This document shows positions 60,871-64,000 of a stretch of 64,000 nt of DNA, in pieces; position 1 is the stretch's first letter; every line of letters begins with the position of its first letter. The notes under the pieces are model-generated. The model saw only the letters and a program-made list of their open reading frames with translations. It ran no database searches and had not been told where the DNA came from. Origin of the DNA: JAXGRD01 sp040766105 (GTDB lineage Bacteria > Bacillota > Clostridia > Peptostreptococcales > Anaerovoracaceae). Location of the stretch: positions 62,001 through 126,000 of the forward strand of contig JAXGRD010000002.1 of assembly GCA_040766105.1 (NCBI GenBank). Reading direction: 5' to 3'. Position numbers and translations under genes: made by a program.

Positions 60871-62677
60871 ATTGTTAAACAAGGTGGAGAAGCCGGGAAG
60901 ATATATCGGAGGGGAATGCAACAGTATTGTAAAGGACCCCAAGGACGTAAAGGTACATTTTGCTTTTGCTTTTCCCGATCTCTACGAAATCGGCATGTCC
61001 TTTGTAGGTCTGCAGATTTTGTACCATATTTTGAATAAGGAAGAAGACATATATTGTGAGCGGGCGTTTGCTCCTGCAAGAGACATGGAAAAAGCAATGA
61101 GAGAGGAGCAAGTACCTCTTTTTTCGCTGGAAACCAAGACTTCCGTGAAAGACTTCCATATGGTTGGCTTTACCCTTCAGTACGAGATGTCGTACACCAA
61201 TATCTTAAATATGCTTCAATTGGCAGAAATTCCTCTTTACAGGAAGGACAGAGGAAAAGATGCCCCCATTTTGGTTGCCGGTGGCCCTTGTGCCTTTAAT
61301 CCGGAACCCTTGGCCGATTTTTTCGACCTGTTTATCGTTGGAGACGGAGAAGAGTCCCTACCGAAGGTCGTCAAACTATACGGAGAATCTTCTTCCAAAG
61401 AAGAGTTTCTTAAGAATGCTGTTTCTATTGAGGGTGTCTATGTACCCTCGTTTTATGAACCAATCTACAAGGCAGACGGTACCATAGAGTCCTATGAAAA
61501 GCTCTATGACGGAGCTCCGGACCGGGTAAAGCGAAGCCTTCTTCACTCTATAGAAGAAGTGGATTACCCTGAAAACCCCATCGTTCCTATCATCGAAATT
61601 GCACAGGACAGAGCGGTTGTGGAGACCTTTAGAGGCTGTACAAGAGGATGCAGATTTTGCCAGGCAGGAATGATTTACAGGCCTGTGCGAGAGCGAACCC
61701 CGGAAACGGTAAAAAGACTGGCTAAGGGGCAATTAGAGGCTACCGGCCATGATGAGTTGTCACTGTTATCCCTGTCCACCTCGGATTATTCTCAGTTTAA
61801 ATCCCTTGCAATGGACTTGGCTTCTGTCTGTAGCGAAAAGGACGTTGCTCTTTCTCTGCCAAGTTTGCGACTGGATTCCTTCAGTTTTGAGGTGCTTTCG
61901 GAAATCCAGAAATACCGCAAATCAGGGTTGACCTTTGCACCGGAGGCGGGAAGTCAACGGTTGCGAGATATTATCAACAAGAATATTACGGAAGAAGACA
62001 TCATGAGCGCCATGGGTCAGGCCATTGAGCTGGGGTGGAAGCGAGTGAAGCTTTACTTTATGATGGGTCTGCCAGGTGAAACATTGGAGGACTTAAAGGG
62101 CATTGCAGATATTGCACAGAGAATCATGGATTTGAACTTTCAGATTATGGGAAGAGCAGGGGGAAGATTCCAACTTTCCGTCAGTGTTTCCAACTTTGTT
62201 CCCAAGCCACACACACCGTTTCAATGGTCTTCTCAAGAAGAGGATTTCATTGAAAAGCATGATTACTTAGGGAAACTCTTGCGAATAAAAGGTGTTACCT
62301 TTCACTATCACGACAGCTTTATCAGTATTTTGGAAGGTCTCTTTGCCAGAGGCGACAGAAGAACCGGTGCAGTAATTGAAAAAGCACTGGAATATGGTTG
62401 TTCCTTTGATGGGTGGAGTGAGATGTTCAACGAGGAAGGCTGGAAAAAGGCACTTGCCGATACGGGCACTGACATTCATTTCTACACTTCCCGAGAGAGG
62501 TCTTACGAAGAATTCTTCCCCTGGGATATAATTGATTCGGGTATTACGAAGGAGTTTCTCATAGAGGAAATGGAAAAGGCGAAGGAAGGAATGATCACAA
62601 AGGATTGCAGAGAAGGTTGCGTAGCATGTGGCATCAACAGCCGAACTACCTGTAGTTTGGAGGGCATTTATGGCTAA
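60854..62677 (+). CDS. TIGR03960-family radical SAM protein
   Basis: A 607-residue radical SAM protein. The N-terminal part resembles a B12-binding-like domain (VKVHFAFAFPDLYEIGMS). The cluster motif CTRGCRFCQAG lies near residue 263, with GMTYRPV-like GMIYRPVRERTPE and TFAPEAGSQRLRDIINKN following. Members of this group are paired with DUF2344 proteins in Firmicutes; the substrate is unknown but a tRNA or ribosome-related modification has been suspected. The next gene overlaps its stop by 8 bases. Confidence 0.9.
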   Translation: MRKLDELLNKVEKPGRYIGGECNSIVKDPKDVKVHFAFAFPDLYEIGMSFVGLQILYHILNKEEDIYCERAFAPARDMEKAMREEQVPLFSLETKTSVKDFHMVGFTLQYEMSYTNILNMLQLAEIPLYRKDRGKDAPILVAGGPCAFNPEPLADFFDLFIVGDGEESLPKVVKLYGESSSKEEFLKNAVSIEGVYVPSFYEPIYKADGTIESYEKLYDGAPDRVKRSLLHSIEEVDYPENPIVPIIEIAQDRAVVETFRGCTRGCRFCQAGMIYRPVRERTPETVKRLAKGQLEATGHDELSLLSLSTSDYSQFKSLAMDLASVCSEKDVALSLPSLRLDSFSFEVLSEIQKYRKSGLTFAPEAGSQRLRDIINKNITEEDIMSAMGQAIELGWKRVKLYFMMGLPGETLEDLKGIADIAQRIMDLNFQIMGRAGGRFQLSVSVSNFVPKPHTPFQWSSQEEDFIEKHDYLGKLLRIKGVTFHYHDSFISILEGLFARGDRRTGAVIEKALEYGCSFDGWSEMFNEEGWKKALADTGTDIHFYTSRERSYEEFFPWDIIDSGITKEFLIEEMEKAKEGMITKDCREGCVACGINSRTTCSLEGIYG

Positions 62678-63329
62678 GTACATCATCACCTTTACCAAAG
62701 AAGGATATATTCGGTACACCTCTCACTTGGATTTGACCAGGCTATTGAAAAGGGCATTTAAGAAAGCTGATTTAGACTTGGAGCACTCGCAAGGTTTTAA
62801 TCCAATGCCCAAGTTGAGCTTGGCACAACCACTTTCTTTGGGATATGAATCCAAAGGGGAAATGGCAGAATTCGAAACGAAGGAAGATATCCCACCAGAG
62901 GAGGTATTAAGAAGGCTCAATGAACAGATGCCTCCGGGAATCAATATCACAGATTGCAGAAAAAAGAGAGATGGAGAGAAGGGTCTGGCGGCGTCCTGTA
63001 AAGGTGCGGATTATCGAATCCTCATTCCATATTCCGCTGATAAAATGCCCGATGGTGATATCGCACACTCTTTCTTATCCCAGGAAATCATTCCGGTCAT
63101 GAAGAAGACCAAAAAAAGCAAGGTACCTGTGGAGATAAACATTAGACCTCTAATTCATAGTATAGAAATAGAGATTGACGACAATATATTAATTATGTCA
63201 ACGCATTTGGATGCCGGTAGCAATTCCAATCTGTCACCAGAGTTACTTTTGCAGGCGTTTTTCAACTTTACAGGTGTTGTTGTACCCCGCGAAACCATTG
63301 AAATTACGAGAGAAAAACTACATATGTAA
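62670..63329 (+). CDS. DUF2344 (TIGR03936) protein
   Basis: A 219-residue protein: YIITFTKEGYIRYTSHLDLTRLL, GFNPMPKLSLAQPLSLGYESKGE and LNEQMPPGI match the DUF2344 family, which is fused to or paired with the TIGR03960 radical SAM protein. They probably act in one complex. The start ATG lies in the final codons of the radical SAM gene. Confidence 0.9.
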   Translation: MAKYIITFTKEGYIRYTSHLDLTRLLKRAFKKADLDLEHSQGFNPMPKLSLAQPLSLGYESKGEMAEFETKEDIPPEEVLRRLNEQMPPGINITDCRKKRDGEKGLAASCKGADYRILIPYSADKMPDGDIAHSFLSQEIIPVMKKTKKSKVPVEINIRPLIHSIEIEIDDNILIMSTHLDAGSNSNLSPELLLQAFFNFTGVVVPRETIEITREKLHM

Positions 63330-63347
63330 ATAAATGGAAATTATCTG

Positions 63348-63376
63348 TTGACCTTCACCCCTTTGAAATGTAAAAT
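63348..63376 (+). promoter_or_regulatory. Promoter of comEA overlapping a terminator
   Basis: TTGACC (63348-63353), 17-base spacer, TAAAAT (63371-63376). Its start point near 63383 falls in the loop of the hairpin at 63358-63399. Confidence 0.65.
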
Positions 63377-63408
63377 TTAGGAAATTACATTTCAAGGGGG
63401 TTATTTTT
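63358..63408 (+). terminator. Terminator of the obgE-DUF2344 operon carrying the comEA ribosome site
   Basis: CCCC-TTT-GAAATGTAA (63358-63373) pairs with TTACATTTCAAGGGG (63385-63399) except for one bulged T, followed by TTATTTTT. The 3' arm holds AAGGGGG, the comEA ribosome site, so transcripts from upstream would hide it. Confidence 0.7.
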
Positions 63409-64000
63409 ATGAAGGAGTATTTTATTAAGGATTATTTGGTGGATAACAAGGACAAATTGCTTAAGATTGCCGCCGTGATTGTCATCGCTGCGGTTGCTTT
63501 GTTTGTCTTTGTTTTCAGAACGGGTGACAAGGAGGAAGTTGTTCTGGAACCGTCCAATGGTGAGGTAGCGGAAGAGTCTGTAGATCCGGTTGCAGAAGTG
63601 ATCGCGGATGTTGGCGGAGCGGTGAACCAGCCTATGGTTGTGGAACTGAAGGAAGGAAGTCGGGTTGGTGACGCCATCGATGCTGCAGGTGGATTGGCTA
63701 AGGATGCTGATATCACAAACATCAATCGTGCGGCTGTTGTCTCTGACGGCGATAAGATTTATGTACCAAAAAAGGGAGAAATTGTCCAAGAGGGAGGAAT
63801 ATCAAGTGAAAAACAACAAGCTAAAGTGAACATTAATACGGCTACGACTGCTGAACTACAAACCGTTACCGGAATCGGGCCGGCTACCGCGGAGAAAATT
63901 CTACTCTACCGTGCTTCCAACGGTAGTTTTATGAAACTGGAGGATCTAAAGAAAGTAGATGGAATTGGGGATAAGACCTACGAAAAACTAAAGGATCAAA
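63409..64000 (+). CDS. comEA: ComEA-like competence protein (3'-truncated by window edge)
   Basis: At least 197 residues. A membrane helix (about 18-38) is followed by a SLBB-like domain (about 66-125; VIADVGGAVNQPMVVELKEGSRVGDAI) and two helix-hairpin-helix motifs (about 140-197; VNINTATTAELQTVTGIGPATAEKI, EDLKKVDGIGDKTYEKL). ComEA binds incoming DNA at the cell surface during transformation. The gene runs off the window end without a stop. It follows a combined promoter-terminator element. Confidence 0.93.
   Translation, partial: MKEYFIKDYLVDNKDKLLKIAAVIVIAAVALFVFVFRTGDKEEVVLEPSNGEVAEESVDPVAEVIADVGGAVNQPMVVELKEGSRVGDAIDAAGGLAKDADITNINRAAVVSDGDKIYVPKKGEIVQEGGISSEKQQAKVNINTATTAELQTVTGIGPATAEKILLYRASNGSFMKLEDLKKVDGIGDKTYEKLKDQ

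Noticed and set aside
1..64000. CRISPR array, transposase, prophage or integrase genes
   Set aside because: No regularly spaced repeats or recognisable mobile-element proteins were seen in the window.

Overview
The window reads as chromosomal DNA of an anaerobic low-to-moderate GC Gram-positive bacterium, most likely a member of the Clostridia (Peptostreptococcales/Anaerovoracaceae-like, inferred only from gene content). The evidence is strong AAGGAGG-type ribosome binding sites, TTGACA/TATAAT promoters, a four-subunit pyruvate:ferredoxin oxidoreductase, biotin-dependent pyruvate carboxylase, PyrK/PyrDB-type pyrimidine synthesis, two flavin/Fe-S enoate reductases, FmdE, the TIGR03960/DUF2344 pair beside rplU-rpmA-obgE, and ComEA. 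No transposase, integrase, CRISPR array or rRNA was seen.

Layout. 0-5 kb: end of a LuxR-type regulator, an NhaC-type antiporter with a YtcJ-like amidohydrolase, and a HipBA toxin-antitoxin pair with a clear operator. 5-10 kb: a DUF364 protein, a DUF4153 membrane protein, and an Old Yellow Enzyme-type enoate reductase divergent from a TetR regulator. 10-18 kb: a secreted protein with duplicated Ig-like modules and a glucuronyl C5-epimerase-like domain, an NAD-dependent epimerase, a GPH sugar symporter, glutathione peroxidase with a tiny coupled lipoprotein, and small enzymes. 18-26 kb: pyruvate carboxylase, DUF1847, a QueG-like Fe-S protein, aldehyde dehydrogenase, methyltransferase, a frameshifted small gene and a lipoprotein.

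25.9-34.6 kb is the most unusual region: two divergent operons. Leftward are a GntP-type permease, an enoyl-CoA hydratase and a CoA transferase. Rightward are a carbon-nitrogen hydrolase, an amino acid permease, DUF3870, a class III aminotransferase and a beta-keto acid cleavage enzyme (BKACE). Together they can be drawn as a route that takes up an amino acid or its amide, deaminates it to a beta-keto acid, cleaves this with acetyl-CoA to acetoacetate plus a new acyl-CoA, and feeds short-chain acyl-CoA metabolism. The substrate is not determinable from sequence.

34.7-40.5 kb: pyrC-K-D-F-E-B, then a tRNA-Val(GAC) on the opposite strand, then pyrI. 40.5-44.4 kb: porCDAB and deoD. 44.4-50.8 kb: a GHL10 hydrolase with Ig-like and SH3 domains, acyl-CoA synthetase, rpsT, lepA and a crcB pair. 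51-54 kb: a second enoate reductase with a LysR regulator. 54-57.7 kb: a structured leader (candidate Moco/Tuco riboswitch), fmdE and a FecCD-type ABC importer. 57.7-64 kb: an ABM monooxygenase-fold protein, rplU (with an extra C-terminal domain), rpmA, obgE, an HD hydrolase, the radical SAM protein, DUF2344 and the start of comEA, which is cut by the window edge.
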